Origin: Betaproteobacteria bacterium
GTDB lineage: Bacteria > Pseudomonadota > Gammaproteobacteria > Burkholderiales > Rhodocyclaceae
Direction of reading: 5' to 3'
Assembly (NCBI GenBank): GCA_028868235.1
Contig: JAGWUW010000188.1
Location: 1-5,703 of the forward strand
DNA: 5,703 nt
A program made the position numbers and the translations under genes. Below, piece by piece: positions 4,906-5,703 of the stretch. The notes beneath the pieces are model-generated. The model worked only from the letters and a program-made list of their open reading frames with translations. It did no database searches and was not told where the DNA came from. How positions within the stretch are numbered: the first letter of the stretch is position 1; every line of letters begins with the position of its first letter.

Positions 4906-5703
4906 TCAGGACAGCTTTCCGTGGCAGTGCTTGTATTTTTTTCCCGAACCGCAGGGACAGGGATCGTTGCGACCGATCTTGGGCCCGGCCTCGGAAGGTG
5001 GAACCGCTTGCGGCTGCGCCTCGCCCTCGCCCAGCACTTCGTCGTAACCGGCGTGCTGGTACTGCACGTTCTGGACTTCGGCGTGCGGCGCGGTTTCCTC
5101 GACGTCTTCCTGCGAACGAATCTGCACGGTATAGACGATGCGAGTCACTTCTCGGCGAACCAAGTCGAGTAGGCCTTCGAACAACTCGAAGGCTTCGCGC
5201 TTGTATTCCTGCTTCGGGTTCTTCTGGGCATAGCCACGCAGGTGGATACCTTGACGCAGGTGATCCAGTGCCGCCAGATGCTCGCGCCAGTGGCTATCAA
5301 GGCTCTGCAGCATGACGTTGCGCTCGAATTGATGGAAGTTCGGCGCCCCGACTAGTTCGACTTTGGCTTGATAAACCTCATCGGCCCCCTTCACGATTCG
5401 CTCGAGGATTTCTTCGTCGGACAACGTTGGTTCATCCTTGAACCACTGGCCGACCGGAGCGGAGATCTGCAGCTCGGACGCCAGTGCCCGTTCGAGGCCC
5501 TCCATATCCCATTGCTCCTCGACCGACTCCTCCGGCACATAGGCGCGGAAAATCTCGACGATGACGCTCTGGCGCATGGCGGTAATGGTTTCGGAAATAT
5601 CGTCGGTTTCCAGCAATTCGTTGCGCTGGTGGTAGATCACCTTGCGCTGGTCGTTGGAGACGTCGTCGTATTCCAGCAATTGCTTGCGGATGTCGAAGTT
5701 GCG
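4906..5703 (-). CDS. secA: Preprotein translocase ATPase SecA, C-terminal part
   Basis: The last 265 residues of SecA (about 900 aa in proteobacteria); the gene continues past the right edge and the frame is open to base 5703. SecA is the cytosolic/peripheral motor that drives unfolded preproteins through SecYEG. Visible segments, in order: [24 protein letters not shown], the end of the second nucleotide-binding fold leading into the helical scaffold; the helical wing region; [20 protein letters not shown] with [19 protein letters not shown], the scaffold and two-helix-finger region; a variable acidic linker; and the C-terminal zinc-binding SEC-C motif [17 protein letters not shown], whose Cys-X-Cys and Cys-His ligands are all present and which binds SecB and phospholipid. 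A start codon near 5679 would be spurious because the conserved sequence continues upstream. It is followed by argJ on the same strand. Confidence 0.98.
   Translation of the reverse strand, partial: RNFDIRKQLLEYDDVSNDQRKVIYHQRNELLETDDISETITAMRQSVIVEIFRAYVPEESVEEQWDMEGLERALASELQISAPVGQWFKDEPTLSDEEILERIVKGADEVYQAKVELVGAPNFHQFERNVMLQSLDSHWREHLAALDHLRQGIHLRGYAQKNPKQEYKREAFELFEGLLDLVRREVTRIVYTVQIRSQEDVEETAPHAEVQNVQYQHAGYDEVLGEGEAQPQAVPPSEAGPKIGRNDPCPCGSGKKYKHCHGKLS

Noticed and set aside
1..5703. tRNA, rRNA, CRISPR array, insertion sequence, attachment site or novel defence system.
   Set aside because: No cloverleaf, spaced direct repeats, transposase, integrase or unexplained gene cluster was found; most of the window is ordinary core genome.

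Overview
The window looks like chromosomal housekeeping DNA from a betaproteobacterium, most likely Rhodocyclales (Dechloromonas/Azonexus/Zoogloea-like). The grounds are the protein sequences, the secA-argJ and rpe-apaG neighbourhoods, and a PEP-CTERM protein typical of exopolysaccharide- and floc-forming members of this group. The genus assignment is inference.

Layout: (1) 1-125, minus strand: N-terminus of ribulose-phosphate 3-epimerase (rpe), leaving the window. (2) 162-1132, plus strand: apaG followed by a class I SAM-dependent methyltransferase whose TTG start overlaps the apaG stop. (3) 1088-2218, minus strand: an AI-2E/YdiK-family membrane protein, convergent with the methyltransferase and overlapping its 3' end by 45 bp. 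(4) 2219-2736: a long, AT-rich divergent intergenic region with a -10 box for the ydiK-like gene on one side and a sigma-54 type promoter with an adjacent IHF-consensus site on the other. (5) 2737-3528, plus strand: a secreted nidogen-like-domain protein with a C-terminal PEP-CTERM sorting signal. (6) 3549-3577: a perfect bidirectional terminator. (7) 3627-4853, minus strand: argJ. (8) 4906-5703, minus strand: C-terminal part of secA, leaving the window.

Most of the genes are conserved core functions: pentose phosphate metabolism, arginine synthesis and protein export. The part worth attention is the PEP-CTERM gene and its control region. A near-consensus -24/-12 element (2664-2678), a perfect IHF consensus just upstream (2644-2656) and inverted repeats 140-240 bp upstream of the predicted start together resemble an enhancer-dependent RpoN promoter. 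This fits the known RpoN/PrsK/PrsR control of PEP-CTERM proteins. The exosortase and the regulators are not in this window. SecA and the PEP-CTERM protein are linked only in that Sec export should precede exosortase processing; there is no operon between them.

No tRNA, rRNA, CRISPR array, insertion sequence or att site was recognised.
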